From Nonomuraea africana (GTDB lineage: Bacteria > Actinomycetota > Actinomycetes > Streptosporangiales > Streptosporangiaceae): DNA of 64,000 nucleotides. The notes below the pieces were generated by a model, which saw nothing but the letters and a program-made list of their open reading frames with translations, searched no databases and had not been told where the DNA came from. The translations under genes and the position numbers were made by a program. This document shows positions 24,914 to 34,114 of the stretch, piece after piece (position 1 is the first letter of the stretch; each line of letters begins with the position of its first letter). The DNA is taken from NCBI RefSeq assembly GCF_014873535.1, contig NZ_JADBEF010000001.1, positions 5,580,001-5,644,000 on the forward strand. The letters run 5' to 3'.

Positions 24914-26050
24914 TCAGAGGCGCTCGATGATGGTCACGTTGGCCTGGCCGCCGCCCTCGCACATGGTCTGGAGCCCGTAGCGCCCGCCCACGCGCTCCAG
25001 CTCGTGGATCAGCTTCACCGCCAGCACCGCTCCCGTCGCGCCGAGAGGGTGCCCGAGCGCGATCGCGCCCCCGTTGGGGTTGACCACCGCGGGGTCGGCG
25101 CCCGTCGCCTTGAGCCAGGCCAGCACGACCGAGGCGAACGCCTCGTTGATCTCGACGGCGTCGAAGTCGGAGATGGACAGGCCCGTCCTCGCCAGGGCGT
25201 GCGCGGTCGCCGGGATCGGGGCGTCGAGCATCACGACCGGGCTCGCGCCGCGCACCGACAGGTGGTGGACGCGGGCGCGGGGGGTGAGGCCGTGCTCGCG
25301 TACGGCCCGCTCCGACGCGACGAGCAGCGCGGCGGCCCCGTCGGAGATCTGCGAGGACAGCGCGGCGGTCAGCGAGCCACCGGGCAGGAGGGTGCGCAGC
25401 GCGGCCATCTTCTCCATCGAGGTGTCCCTGCGCGGCCCCTCGTCGACGGCGACGCCCTCGTAGGGCGCGATCTCCCGCTCGAAGCGGCCCGTGTCGATGG
25501 CGCGCAGCGCGCGTTCGTGCGAGGCGAGGGCGAACGCCTCCATCTCCTCGCGCGTCAGGCCCCAGTCGGCGGCGATCCGCTCGGCGCCGTCGAACTGGGA
25601 GATCTCCTGCGTGCCGTACCGCGCGGCCCATCCCTTGGAGCCCGAGTACGGCGTGTCGAACCCCGGGAAGACCATGGCCGTGGAGATGGGCACCATGCTC
25701 ATGTTCTGCACCCCGCCCGCCACGACCAGGTCGGCCGTGCCGGACAGCACCGCCTGGGCGGCGAAGTGCAGGGCCTGCTGGGAGGAGCCGCACTGGCGGT
25801 CGACGGTCACGCCGGGCACCTCCTCCGGCAGCCCCGCGGCCAGCCAGCAGGTACGGGCGACGTCTCCCGCCTGCGGTCCCACCGTGTCGACGCAGCCGAA
25901 GACCACGTCGTCGACGGCGGCGGGGTCGATGTCCGAGACGACCTGGTTGATGACGTGGGCGCCCAGGTCGGCAGGATGCGCCGCCGCCAGCCCCCCGTTC
26001 CTGCGTCCGACGGGGGTCCTGGCCGCCGCGACGATGTAGGCCTCGCTCAT
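24914..26050 (-). CDS. fadA6: Acetyl-CoA acetyltransferase, FadA6-like
   Basis: A 378-residue thiolase. The nucleophilic Cys is in VDRQCGSSQQA (about residue 87), the conserved His in NGGAIALGHPLGATGA, and the second Cys in TMCEGGGQAN. In the KstR2 regulon FadA6 performs thiolytic cleavage after ring opening. It is divergent from the kstR2-like gene with a perfect operator between them, as in mycobacteria. I take the ATG at 26050, with TAGTCT 6 bp upstream as a -10 box; another ATG lies two codons earlier. Confidence 0.85.
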   Translation of the reverse strand: MSEAYIVAAARTPVGRRNGGLAAAHPADLGAHVINQVVSDIDPAAVDDVVFGCVDTVGPQAGDVARTCWLAAGLPEEVPGVTVDRQCGSSQQALHFAAQAVLSGTADLVVAGGVQNMSMVPISTAMVFPGFDTPYSGSKGWAARYGTQEISQFDGAERIAADWGLTREEMEAFALASHERALRAIDTGRFEREIAPYEGVAVDEGPRRDTSMEKMAALRTLLPGGSLTAALSSQISDGAAALLVASERAVREHGLTPRARVHHLSVRGASPVVMLDAPIPATAHALARTGLSISDFDAVEINEAFASVVLAWLKATGADPAVVNPNGGAIALGHPLGATGAVLAVKLIHELERVGGRYGLQTMCEGGGQANVTIIERL

Positions 26051-26061
26051 ACCCATAGACT

Positions 26062-26075
26062 AGCAAGCGCTTGGT
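26062..26075. promoter_or_regulatory. KstR2-type operator, perfect match
   Basis: AGCAAGCGCTTGGT fits AnCAAGnnCTTGnT completely. It overlaps the putative -10 of the fadA6 promoter, so a bound repressor would block fadA6 transcription directly. Confidence 0.8.
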
Positions 26076-26113
26076 TCACACAGGAACCGCCGGTGAGCTG
26101 GGAGGGTTCGGTG

Positions 26114-26127
26114 AACAAGCGATTGCG
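26114..26127. promoter_or_regulatory. Second, weaker KstR2-type site near kstR2
   Basis: AACAAGCGATTGCG fits AnCAAGnnCTTGnT at 12 of 14 positions. It stands 20 bp upstream of the kstR2-like start and just before the CATAAT -10, a good place for autoregulation. Confidence 0.5.
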
Positions 26128-26147
26128 CAAGGGCTCATAATGGAGAG

Positions 26148-26813
26148 GTGACCACGCGAAAGAACTCCACCGCCGCACCCCCGAAGGCCAAGCGCGCCAC
26201 CGCGTCGGGATCGGCCTCCGAGCGCCGTGACCACCTCGTGAAGCTCGCCGCGGAGATCTTCGCACGCAAGGGCTTCCAGGCGACGACCGTGCGCGAGATC
26301 GCCAACGAGGCGGGAATCCTCTCCGGAAGTCTCTACCACCATTTCGACTCCAAGGAGACGATCGTCGACGAGGTGCTCTCCACCTTCCTCGACGACCTCA
26401 TCGCCCGCTACCGCGCGGCCCTGGAGAGCGGCGGTGAGCCGCGCGCGGTGCTGTCGGAGATGGTGCGCATCGGGTTCGGCACACTCGAGCCGCACCGCGC
26501 CGCCATCACGGTCATGCAGAACGACTGGAACTACCTGCGCCAGTTCCCCCGCTTCAACTACCTCGTCAAGGCCGAGGACGACGTGGAGCAGATGTGGGTG
26601 AAGCAGATCAAGGCCGGCCAGGGGGCGGGGCAGTTCCGCGCCGACGTCGACCCGAAGCTGACCTACCGCATGATCCGCGACACCATCTGGGTGGCGGTGC
26701 GCTGGTTCCGTCCCGGCGGCCGGCTCAACACCACGGGCCTGGCCGAGCACTACATCACCGTGCTCTTCGACGGCCTGGCCACCGGCGAGCGGTCCACCCA
26801 GCCGAAGGCATGA
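26148..26813 (+). CDS. kstR2: TetR family regulator, KstR2-like
   Basis: A 221-residue TetR protein. After a basic, Ala-rich 20-residue tail comes RRDHLVKLAAEIFARKGFQA and the helix-turn-helix TVREIANEAGILSGSLYHHF. The C-terminal ligand domain is of the TetR_C_33 type seen in KstR2. KstR2 responds to the CoA thioester of HIP, the C/D-ring product of steroid degradation. Divergence from fadA6 and matching operators at four regulon promoters support the call. CATAAT (26136-26141) lies 6 bp before the GTG, a leaderless promoter. The next gene overlaps by ATGA. Confidence 0.85.
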   Translation: MTTRKNSTAAPPKAKRATASGSASERRDHLVKLAAEIFARKGFQATTVREIANEAGILSGSLYHHFDSKETIVDEVLSTFLDDLIARYRAALESGGEPRAVLSEMVRIGFGTLEPHRAAITVMQNDWNYLRQFPRFNYLVKAEDDVEQMWVKQIKAGQGAGQFRADVDPKLTYRMIRDTIWVAVRWFRPGGRLNTTGLAEHYITVLFDGLATGERSTQPKA

Positions 26814-27535
26814 GCCTCGGCAAGGCGGTACGGCTGGCACTGCAGGAGGTCGCCGAGCCCGGCAAGGCCGCGGCCATGCAGGCGTACATGAAGTCGGACA
26901 TGCCGTTCCTGGGCGTGCAGGCCGGCCCGCGGCGGGCGGCGCTGAAGAGGGTCTTCACCGAGCACCGCATCGACTCCGCGCCCGAGTGGCGGCGCTCGGT
27001 GCTGGAGCTGTGGCGCGAGGCCGACTACCGCGAGGAGCGCTACGCCGCGATCGAGCTGTCGGGCTTCCGCTTCTACCGCGCCTGGCAGTCCCTCTACACG
27101 GTCCCGATGTACGAGGAGATGATCGTCACCGGCGCCTGGTGGGACCTGGTCGACGAGCTGGCCACGCACCGGATCGGCGGTCTGCTCGCCGCCTATCCCG
27201 ACGCGATGCGCCCGCTGTTGCTGGAGTGGGCGCACTCCGACGATCTCTGGAAGCGCCGCACCGCGATCCTGAGCCAGAACAGGTTCAAGGCGCGGACCGA
27301 CACCGCGCTGCTCTACGCCTGCATCGAGCCGAGCCTGTCCGACATCGACTTCTTCGCCCGCAAGGCGATCGGCTGGGCGCTGCGCGAGTACGCCAAGACC
27401 AACCCCCGCGAGGTGGTCCGCTACGTCGAGGCGAAGGGCATCAGCGGCCTGAGCCGCCGCGAGGCGTTGAAGAATGTCACCGGGTCCACAGCGCCTGCTG
27501 CACCGCCTGCACCAGCGCCATCAGCTCGGGCCTGA
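26810..27535 (+). CDS. DNA alkylation repair protein (AlkD-type HEAT-repeat fold)
   Basis: A 241-residue DNA alkylation repair enzyme: YMKSDMPFLGVQAGPRRA, YAAIELSGFRFYR, GAWWDLVDELATHRIG, WKRRTAILSQ and DIDFFARKAIGWALREYAKTNP are conserved family segments, including the Trp/Asp pairs that cradle DNA. AlkD-type enzymes remove bulky or cationic alkyl lesions. The ATG overlaps the stop of the kstR2-like gene, so it may be co-transcribed although unrelated in function. The last 20 residues are Ala/Pro-rich and lie antisense to the end of the convergent LysR gene (59 bp overlap). Confidence 0.85.
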   Translation: MSLGKAVRLALQEVAEPGKAAAMQAYMKSDMPFLGVQAGPRRAALKRVFTEHRIDSAPEWRRSVLELWREADYREERYAAIELSGFRFYRAWQSLYTVPMYEEMIVTGAWWDLVDELATHRIGGLLAAYPDAMRPLLLEWAHSDDLWKRRTAILSQNRFKARTDTALLYACIEPSLSDIDFFARKAIGWALREYAKTNPREVVRYVEAKGISGLSRREALKNVTGSTAPAAPPAPAPSARA

Positions 27536-28298
27536 CGCTCTCCCCCGCCCACGCCAGCGTGTAGGTGAGGCGCAGGTCGGCCTCCAGTGGGACGAACCTG
27601 ATGTCGTCGCGGCGCACGGTCCTGGCCACCAGCTGCGGGATCGGCAGCAGCCCCGCGCCCGCGGCGACCAGGTCGAGCGCGGCGGCGAAGTCGTCGTCGG
27701 CCACCTGCCGGTGCCTGCCGGGCAGCCCGGCCCACCGGCCGCCGGGGATCAGCACGTCGCGTCCGGCGAGGTCGGCGGCGACCACCCCGGAGCGCCAGGG
27801 ATGGTCCACCGGCACGGCCAGCCGGTCCACCGTGACGTGGAACCTGGCCCCCGTGCCGAACCTGGGCGGCGCGGGGACGGCCACGATCGCGGCCGAGACC
27901 TCCCCCGCGTCGAGCGCCCGCGCCGCCGCGCCTCTGCCCGCCGTCCTCAGCTCGACGGCGATCCCCCTCGCGGCGAGCCGTCTCGCGACCCTGGCGACGA
28001 GCGGTCCCGCCAACGGTGGATAAGCCAGGTGAATGACCGGGCGGGCCAGTCGTGCCGCCTCGTGGCCGAACGCGGCCATGCTGTCGAGCACCTGGCGGGC
28101 GGCGTCGAGCAGGGCCGCACCCTCGGGCGTCAGCCGTACCTGCCGGGCGGATCTGTCGAACAGCCGCAGACCCAGGGAGTTCTCCAGCCTGGTGACGGCC
28201 TGGCTCACGGCGGGCTGGGACAGGCCCAGGTCGGCTGCCGCCCGCGAGAAGCTGAGCAGCGCGGCGACCCTCGCGAAGCACTGGATCTCCCGAAGCAT
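27477..28298 (-). CDS. LysR family regulator divergent from metE
   Basis: About 273 residues from the ATG at 28298. The N-terminal winged helix reads FSRAAADLGLSQPAVSQAVT, followed by LGLRLFDRSARQVRLTPEG and a periplasmic-binding-like effector domain of standard size. Position suggests a MetR-like regulator of the divergent metE gene, but LysR proteins often regulate a neighbour unrelated to their best homolog, so this is inference. ATGs at 28307 and 28298 are both possible; the frame stays open to 28355. Confidence 0.8.
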   Translation of the reverse strand: MLREIQCFARVAALLSFSRAAADLGLSQPAVSQAVTRLENSLGLRLFDRSARQVRLTPEGAALLDAARQVLDSMAAFGHEAARLARPVIHLAYPPLAGPLVARVARRLAARGIAVELRTAGRGAAARALDAGEVSAAIVAVPAPPRFGTGARFHVTVDRLAVPVDHPWRSGVVAADLAGRDVLIPGGRWAGLPGRHRQVADDDFAAALDLVAAGAGLLPIPQLVARTVRRDDIRFVPLEADLRLTYTLAWAGESVRPELMALVQAVQQALWTR

Positions 28299-28353
28299 AA
28301 GCAGCATGAATAGATGATGCACCCGGACACGAACCACGGGTTGGGTGGGCCGC

Positions 28354-30474
28354 ATGAGAACGACCGTGCTGGGCTATCCGAGGATCGGCCCGAACCGTGA
28401 ACTGAAGCGGGCCCTCGAGTCCTACTGGGACGGGCGGATCACCCGCGCCGAACTCGACCAGGTGGGAGCGGACCTGCGCGAGGGGACCTGGCGGCGCCTG
28501 GCCGAGCTGGGGCTCGACGCGCTGCCCTCCAACACCTTCTCCCTCTACGACCAGGTGCTCGACACGGCGGTGATGCTGGGCGCGGTGCCCCCGCGCTATC
28601 TCGAGGCCGCCGATCCCTACTTCGCGATGGCGCGCGGCACCCAGGGCCTGGCGCCGCTGCGGATGACCAAGTGGTTCGACACCAACTACCACTACCTCGT
28701 GCCGGAGATCTCCCCTTCGACGGTCTTCCGGCTGGACGCGGCCAAGCCCCTCGGCGAGGTACGGCAGGCGAAGGCGCTTGGCTTCGACACCAGGCCGGTG
28801 GTGCTCGGCCCGGTGACGTTCCTGCTGCTGGCGGGGGCGCCGGAGCGGCTCGACGAGGTGCTCGGCTGCTACGAGGAGCTGTTGTCGGCGCTGGCCGCCG
28901 AGGGCGTGGACTGGGTGCAGCTCGACGAGCCCGCGCTGGTCTGCGACAGGACGCCGGAGGAGCTGGCGGCGGTGCGCGCGGCCTATGAGCGGCTCGGCGC
29001 GCACCCGTCCAGGCCCGCGCTGCTGGTGGCGGCCTACTTCGGCGACCTGGGCGAGGCGCTGCCGGTGCTGGCGGCCACCCCGGTCGAGGGGATCGGCGTG
29101 GACCTGGTGCGCGGGAGCCTGCCGCTCGAGCTTCCCGGCAGGACGGTGTTCGCGGGCGTGGTGTCGGGGCGGGACGTCTGGCGGACCCGCGAGGCCGAGG
29201 CGCTGGCGGCGCTGCGGGCCGTACGGGCCGGTGAGGTGGTGGTGAGCACCTCGTGCTCGCTGCAGCACGTCCCCTACAGCCTTGCCGTGGAGGAGCGGCT
29301 GGATCCCGCGCTGCGGGAGCGGCTGGCCTTCGCCGAGGAGAAGGTGGCGGAGGTGGTCGAGCTGGCGCGGCTGTTCGCCGAGGGGGCGGCGCCCGCGCCC
29401 ACCCGGGTGACGGCTCCGGCGACCGCAGAGCGGCCCGCGCCGAGGGCGCGCAGCCCCTACCCGGTCAGGGCGAGGGCGCAGGCCGAGCATCTCGGGCTGC
29501 CGAGGCTGCCGATCACCACGATCGGCTCCTTCCCGCAGACCGGCGAGCTGCGGGCGGCCCGCGCGGACCGCTCGCTCCCGCGGGCGACGTACGAGGCGCT
29601 GGTCGAGGGCGAGATCGAGCGGGCGATCAGGGTCCAGGAGCGGCTCGGCCTCGACGTCCTGGTGCACGGCGAGCCCGAGCGCAACGACATGGTGCAGTAC
29701 TTCGCCGAGCACCTCGACGGGTTCGCGGTGACCGAGCACGGCTGGGTCCAGTCGTACGGCTCGCGCTGCACGCGCCCGCCCCTCCTGTACGGCGACGTCA
29801 GCAGGCCCTCGCCGATCACCGTGAGGTGGGCGCGGTACGCGCAGTCGCTGACCGCCAAGCCGGTCAAGGGCATGCTGACGGGGCCCGTCACGATCGTCGC
29901 GTGGTCGTTCGTCCGCGACGACCTGCCGCTGCGCGAGGTGACCCACCAGGTCGCCGACGCGATCGCGGAGGAGGTGCGCGACCTGGAGGCGGCGGGGATC
30001 TCGGTCATCCAGGTGGACGAGCCCGCGCTGCGGGAGCTGCTGCCGCTGCGCGCCGCCGCCCAGCCGTCCTACCTGGAGTGGGCCGTCTCCGCCTATCGCA
30101 GGGCCACCTCCGTCGCCGCCGACCGCACCCAGATCCACACGCACCTCTGCTACTCGGACGCCGACCAGATCATCTCCGCGATCGACGCGCTCGACGCCGA
30201 CGTGACCACGATCGAGTCGGCCAGGTCGGGCGCGCGAGCGCCGGAGGGCTTCCCCCGCGGTCTCGGTCCCGGGGTGTACGACATCCACTCGCCGCGCGTG
30301 CCCACCGAGGACGAGGTCGAGGCGCTGCTGAAGGCCGCGCTCGACGCGCTGCCCGCCGAGCGGCTGTGGGTCAACCCCGACTGCGGCCTGAAGACCCGCA
30401 CCTACGAGCAGGTGGAGGCGTCGCTGGCCAACGTGGTCAAGGCGACCCTGCGGGTACGGGCAGCGGTCCGATGA
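28354..30474 (+). CDS. metE: Cobalamin-independent methionine synthase
   Basis: A 706-residue MetE, transferring a methyl group from polyglutamyl methyltetrahydrofolate to homocysteine. The N-terminal barrel begins [17 protein letters not shown]; the catalytic C-terminal barrel has [31 protein letters not shown], the zinc ligands in IHTHLCYSD (about residue 595) and [10 protein letters not shown] (about residue 673). It is somewhat shorter than the usual 750. The 55-bp gap to the divergent LysR gene has no room for the cobalamin riboswitch that often controls metE in actinobacteria, so regulation is probably by the LysR protein. Confidence 0.95.
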   Translation: MRTTVLGYPRIGPNRELKRALESYWDGRITRAELDQVGADLREGTWRRLAELGLDALPSNTFSLYDQVLDTAVMLGAVPPRYLEAADPYFAMARGTQGLAPLRMTKWFDTNYHYLVPEISPSTVFRLDAAKPLGEVRQAKALGFDTRPVVLGPVTFLLLAGAPERLDEVLGCYEELLSALAAEGVDWVQLDEPALVCDRTPEELAAVRAAYERLGAHPSRPALLVAAYFGDLGEALPVLAATPVEGIGVDLVRGSLPLELPGRTVFAGVVSGRDVWRTREAEALAALRAVRAGEVVVSTSCSLQHVPYSLAVEERLDPALRERLAFAEEKVAEVVELARLFAEGAAPAPTRVTAPATAERPAPRARSPYPVRARAQAEHLGLPRLPITTIGSFPQTGELRAARADRSLPRATYEALVEGEIERAIRVQERLGLDVLVHGEPERNDMVQYFAEHLDGFAVTEHGWVQSYGSRCTRPPLLYGDVSRPSPITVRWARYAQSLTAKPVKGMLTGPVTIVAWSFVRDDLPLREVTHQVADAIAEEVRDLEAAGISVIQVDEPALRELLPLRAAAQPSYLEWAVSAYRRATSVAADRTQIHTHLCYSDADQIISAIDALDADVTTIESARSGARAPEGFPRGLGPGVYDIHSPRVPTEDEVEALLKAALDALPAERLWVNPDCGLKTRTYEQVEASLANVVKATLRVRAAVR

Positions 30475-32344
30475 CGTCGAGCCTGGACACGGCCCTGGTG
30501 AGCGCCACGTAGAGACGGTTGAGCCCGCGCGGCTCGGCGGCGACGACCGCCGCGGGCTCGACCACCACCACATGGTCGTACTCCAGGCCCTTGACCAGGC
30601 TCGCCGGCATCACGCTGACCCGCTCGTCGTCGAGGCCGAGGGCGGCCAGCCGCGCCGCCAGCGCGGGCAGCGCGGCGTCGGCCGCGATCACGCCGATCGA
30701 GCCCTCGTGCTCCATCGCCTCCCTGACGGCCCTCTCCACCTCGTCGCTCCCGCGCAGCCGCAGCCGTCCGTCCGACCTGAACGAGCGGGTGGGCGGCACG
30801 TCCACGCCGAGTTCGGCCAGCAGCCTGTTGGCCAGCTCGACGACCACGGCGGGCACCCTGAACCCGGTGGTCAGCGCGATCACCCTGGCGTCCGGTTTTC
30901 CCAGGCTCCGCAGCTGCCCGGCCCAGTCACGAGCCGCCCAGGGGGCGGTGCCCTGGGCGAGGTCGCCGAGCACGGTCAGCGAGCCGTACTCGCTCCTGCG
31001 AGCGATCGCGCGGCACTGCATCGGCGAGAGGTCCTGCGCCTCGTCGACGATCACGTGACCGTAGCCCCTGGGGTGCTCGAGCAGCCCGGCCAGCTCGTCG
31101 AGCAGCACCGCGTCGGCCGCCGTCCATCTGTGACGGCGGCGGGTGATCGCCTCGCGCTCCTTCGCGGTGAGGAGGCCCTCCGCGTGCGGCTCCGGGTCGG
31201 CCAGCAGGTCGGCCAGCACCTCCTCCGGCTTCACGGCCGGCCACACGGCGTCGACCGCCGGGGTCACCGCCCTGGTCATCCTGCGCAGCCAGGCCGCGTC
31301 CCCGCCGCGCCCCCGCAGCTCGGCCTGCCGCCGCACCAGCGCGACCGTCTGCGAGAGCACCCGCTCCCTGCCGGTCAGGTACGGCAGCGCCGCCCGCCTC
31401 GCCCCTTCCACGATGCGCCGGAGGTCGTCCTCGGCCACCCGCCACACGAACGCGCCGTCGCGCACGGCCACCGGCTCGACCGGCCTGCTGATGCGCCCGT
31501 ACAGCGCCCTCCTGAGCACCGCGGCCATCCTGTCGTCGTGCTTGACGACCGCGGCCTCGACGGTGTCCTCGCCCGTCACCGGGACTCGCTGGAGCAGCTC
31601 GTCGACGGTCGTCTGCTCGACGTCGACCTCGCCGAGCGCGGGCAGCACGGCGCCGATGTAGCCGAGGAAGGCGCGGTTGGGCCCGAGGATCAGCACGCCG
31701 TGCCGGTCGAGCCGCTGCCTGTGGGTGTAGAGCAGGTAGGCCGCCCGGTGCAGGCCGACGGCGGTCTTCCCGGTGCCGGGCGCGCCCTGCACGCAGATCG
31801 ACTCCTCCAGCTCGGCGCGGACCAGTTCGTCCTGCTCGGGCTGGATGGTGGCGACGATGTCCCGCATCGGGCCGACTCTGGGGCGTTCGAGCTCGGCGGC
31901 CAGGATCCGGCCTGCCACCCGCTCGTCCCTGTCGAGGTGCTCGTCCTCGAAGCCGGTGAGGGTCTGGCCCGACCAGCCGTACCTGCGGCGCATGGCGACC
32001 CCGCGCCGGTCCGCGGCGTGGGCGCGGTAGAACGCCGTGGAGACGGGAGCCCGCCAGTCGATCACGACCGGCGGGTGTCCCGGCTCTCCTGAGATGTGGC
32101 GGCGGCCGAGATAGTGGCGGTGGCCGTCCTCCAGGTCGAGGCGGCCGAAGAACGGCGGGCCCTCGGGGGCCTCGCCGAGCTCCTTGGCGAGGCTCTTGAG
32201 GTGGCGGCCGAGACGCTCGGCGCTGTAGCGGTCGCCCGCCACGCTCTCCCCGACGATGACGTTGTGGCGCGCTCCGTCGAGCATGCGCCGGAGCCCCTTC
32301 CTGCACTCGGCGACGTAGGCGCGCTCTGTCTCGAGTTCGGTCAT
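30437..32344 (-). CDS. helD: HelD-type UvrD-like ATPase
   Basis: A 635-residue superfamily-1 helicase-like ATPase. The N-terminal arm begins [16 protein letters not shown], Walker A is [20 protein letters not shown] near residue 190, Walker B is [13 protein letters not shown], and motif VI is [16 protein letters not shown]. The arrangement is that of HelD, which binds RNA polymerase, clears stalled or inactive complexes, and can protect against rifampicin in actinobacteria. No rifamycin-associated element was seen upstream; a 13-bp palindrome lies there instead. It converges on metE with a 38-bp overlap. Confidence 0.85.
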   Translation of the reverse strand: MTELETERAYVAECRKGLRRMLDGARHNVIVGESVAGDRYSAERLGRHLKSLAKELGEAPEGPPFFGRLDLEDGHRHYLGRRHISGEPGHPPVVIDWRAPVSTAFYRAHAADRRGVAMRRRYGWSGQTLTGFEDEHLDRDERVAGRILAAELERPRVGPMRDIVATIQPEQDELVRAELEESICVQGAPGTGKTAVGLHRAAYLLYTHRQRLDRHGVLILGPNRAFLGYIGAVLPALGEVDVEQTTVDELLQRVPVTGEDTVEAAVVKHDDRMAAVLRRALYGRISRPVEPVAVRDGAFVWRVAEDDLRRIVEGARRAALPYLTGRERVLSQTVALVRRQAELRGRGGDAAWLRRMTRAVTPAVDAVWPAVKPEEVLADLLADPEPHAEGLLTAKEREAITRRRHRWTAADAVLLDELAGLLEHPRGYGHVIVDEAQDLSPMQCRAIARRSEYGSLTVLGDLAQGTAPWAARDWAGQLRSLGKPDARVIALTTGFRVPAVVVELANRLLAELGVDVPPTRSFRSDGRLRLRGSDEVERAVREAMEHEGSIGVIAADAALPALAARLAALGLDDERVSVMPASLVKGLEYDHVVVVEPAAVVAAEPRGLNRLYVALTRAVSRLDVIGPLPVPAGSP

Positions 32345-32353
32345 GAAGCAAGT

Positions 32354-32366
32354 GTAACTGAGTTAC
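32354..32366. promoter_or_regulatory. 13-bp palindrome upstream of helD
   Basis: GTAACT-G-AGTTAC is perfect and lies 10 bp upstream of the helD ATG in an AT-rich stretch followed by TTTTTTAACTT. It is a likely repressor site for helD; the regulator is unknown. Confidence 0.5.
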
Positions 32367-32504
32367 TTTTTTAACTTGGTCACAGCATGAAGCCCCCCCT
32401 GTGGAGGGAGAGGAGGGCGAAGACCTGGGCGTGGGTGAACCGGAAGAACATGCGACAAGGCTCTCGCCGAGCCGGACACCGCGTCCAACACCGGAAATAT
32501 CAGG

Positions 32505-32527
32505 ATTAACGCGCTTCTGTTGTTAAT
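32505..32527. promoter_or_regulatory. LysR-type inverted repeat
   Basis: ATTAAC and GTTAAT are separated by 11 bp, ending 8 bp before the GTG of the following LysR gene. The spacing fits a T-N11-A box, so autoregulation is likely. Confidence 0.55.
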
Positions 32528-32535
32528 GTGTGGGC

Positions 32536-33477
32536 GTGGACATCAACCCCCGGCTCCTGCGGGTATTCGTGACGGTCGCCGAGGAGCTCCACTTCGGGCG
32601 CGCGGCCGCCCGGCTGTACGTGGCCCAGCAGGCGCTCAGCCGCGACGTCCGCAGGCTCGAGGAGCAACTCGGCGTGGCGCTCTTCGCGCGCTCCACCCGG
32701 CAGGTGGAGCTGACCCAGGCGGGGGCCGGGCTGGTGCCTTCGGCGCGGCGGCTGCTGGCCGTCCACGACGAGCTGGTCGCGCAGATCCGCGGCGCGGCGG
32801 GACCGCTCCTCGTCGACTTCAACAGCCCGGGCGCGGCGCTGCCCCCGCACCTGATCAGGGCGCGAGAGCTGGCGCCCGAGGCGGAGATCGTCGCCCGCTT
32901 CCACGGCGGGCTGGCCGCGGGGGCGGCGGCCATCCTGGCGGGCGCGGCCGACGTGTCGTTCGGCCGCTTCGCCGGCCTGGACCCCGACGTGCGGACGCGG
33001 CTGGCGCAGACGCCGGTGCGGCTCCAGCCGCTGACCGTGATCCTGCCGCCCGCGCACCCGCTGGCCGAGCTGCCCGAGGTGCCGCTCAGCGTGCTGGCCG
33101 ACTTCCCCATCGACATCATGGCCGGCAACCCGGCCACCACCGAGTGGACGGATCTGGGACGGCGGCTGGCGGAGGAGTTCGGGCTCAGGCTGGCCGCTCC
33201 GCACGCCTGCCCGATCGGTCTCGACGAACTGCTGGTCTACCTGCGGCGGCACGGCGAGGCGGTGCTGTCGAGCGTCGGCTGGGTCGACGTGGAAGGCGCG
33301 GTGGCCCGCCCGCTGGTCGATCCGGTGCCGCTGTCGCTGGTCAGCCTGGTCCACCGGCAGGGCCTGCGGCATCCGGGCCTGACCGCGCTGTTCCAGGCGA
33401 TCGCCGAGGAGGACGGCTGGATGGATCGGCCGCCCGGCTCGTGGCTTCCCGCCCCGGACGAGGCGCTGCTCGGCTGA
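32536..33477 (+). CDS. LysR family transcriptional regulator
   Basis: About 313 residues. MDINPRLLRVFVTVAEELHF and GRAAARLYVAQQALSRDVRR form the DNA-binding domain; LGVALFARSTRQVELTQAG follows, then a LysR substrate domain of normal length with WTDLGRRLAEEFGL. The unusual QQALSRDVRR recognition helix is shared by many actinobacterial LysR proteins of unknown ligand. Neighbouring genes give no hint of a target. GTG at 32530 is an alternative start, two codons earlier. Confidence 0.85.
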   Translation: MDINPRLLRVFVTVAEELHFGRAAARLYVAQQALSRDVRRLEEQLGVALFARSTRQVELTQAGAGLVPSARRLLAVHDELVAQIRGAAGPLLVDFNSPGAALPPHLIRARELAPEAEIVARFHGGLAAGAAAILAGAADVSFGRFAGLDPDVRTRLAQTPVRLQPLTVILPPAHPLAELPEVPLSVLADFPIDIMAGNPATTEWTDLGRRLAEEFGLRLAAPHACPIGLDELLVYLRRHGEAVLSSVGWVDVEGAVARPLVDPVPLSLVSLVHRQGLRHPGLTALFQAIAEEDGWMDRPPGSWLPAPDEALLG

Positions 33478-33562
33478 GACTCGATCGGCTTTCGTCATGA
33501 AACATGTCGGTTGAGCCGCACATCTCCCAGGTGACGCGTCCCCCAGGAAAGGAAGTCACCGC

Positions 33563-34114
33563 GTGGGACCACCTGAACCGCGGCAGCTCTTCGAGGAGAT
33601 CTACCTGGCCCACTATCCGGCTGTGTCCGGATACATCGCCCGGCGCACCGACTCTCCCGACGACACCGCCGACGTGATCTCCGAGACGTTCACGACCGCC
33701 TGGCGACGGCTCGCGGACATCCCGCCGGGAGAGGAGGCCAGACTGTGGCTGTACGGCGTGGCCAGGCGGATCCTCGCCAACCACTACCGCGCCGAGTCCC
33801 GAAGGACCGCGCTGGCCGTGCGGCTGCGGGCGGACCTCACCCGCTGGGCGCACTCCGTGGCCGAGCGCGAGCCCGACGCGGCGCGTGCGGCCTTCGCCCG
33901 GCTCTCCGACGACGACAGGGAGCTCCTCTCCCTCGTCGGCTGGGAGGGCCTGAACACCGCCGAGATCGCCAAGGTCCTCGGCTGCTCGGGCGGCGCCGCC
34001 CGCATCCGCCTGCACAGGGCGCGCAAGCGACTGGCCGCCGAGCTGGCCGCTGCCGACCTCGACCTCACCCGGTACGGCGCCCGTGCCGTTGCCCTCGCCA
34101 GGGAGCGCACATGA
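33563..34114 (+). CDS. ECF-type RNA polymerase sigma factor
   Basis: A 183-residue sigma-70 family protein with region 2 (LFEEIYLAHYPAVSGYIARR, then DDTADVISETFTTAWRRL and LWLYGVARRILANHYR) and region 4 (LSDDDRELLSLVGWEGL, EIAKVLGCSGGAARIRLHRA). It overlaps the start of the next gene, which encodes a single-pass membrane protein. That pairing and its paralog at 42.9-44.3 kb suggest a sigma factor controlled by a membrane partner. The start is GTG at 33563 with AAAGGAAG upstream. Confidence 0.85.
   Translation: MGPPEPRQLFEEIYLAHYPAVSGYIARRTDSPDDTADVISETFTTAWRRLADIPPGEEARLWLYGVARRILANHYRAESRRTALAVRLRADLTRWAHSVAEREPDAARAAFARLSDDDRELLSLVGWEGLNTAEIAKVLGCSGGAARIRLHRARKRLAAELAAADLDLTRYGARAVALARERT

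Noticed and set aside
22470-24980. An 836-codon plus-strand frame opposite the GH42 gene
   Set aside because: It begins inside the MarR gene in another frame and has only low-complexity sequence; GH42 on the minus strand has complete catalytic motifs.
27421-30573. A 1050-codon open frame antisense to metE and crossing the LysR gene
   Set aside because: It lies opposite strongly conserved metE codons, is Arg/Gly/Pro-rich and has no domain; it is a GC-bias artefact.
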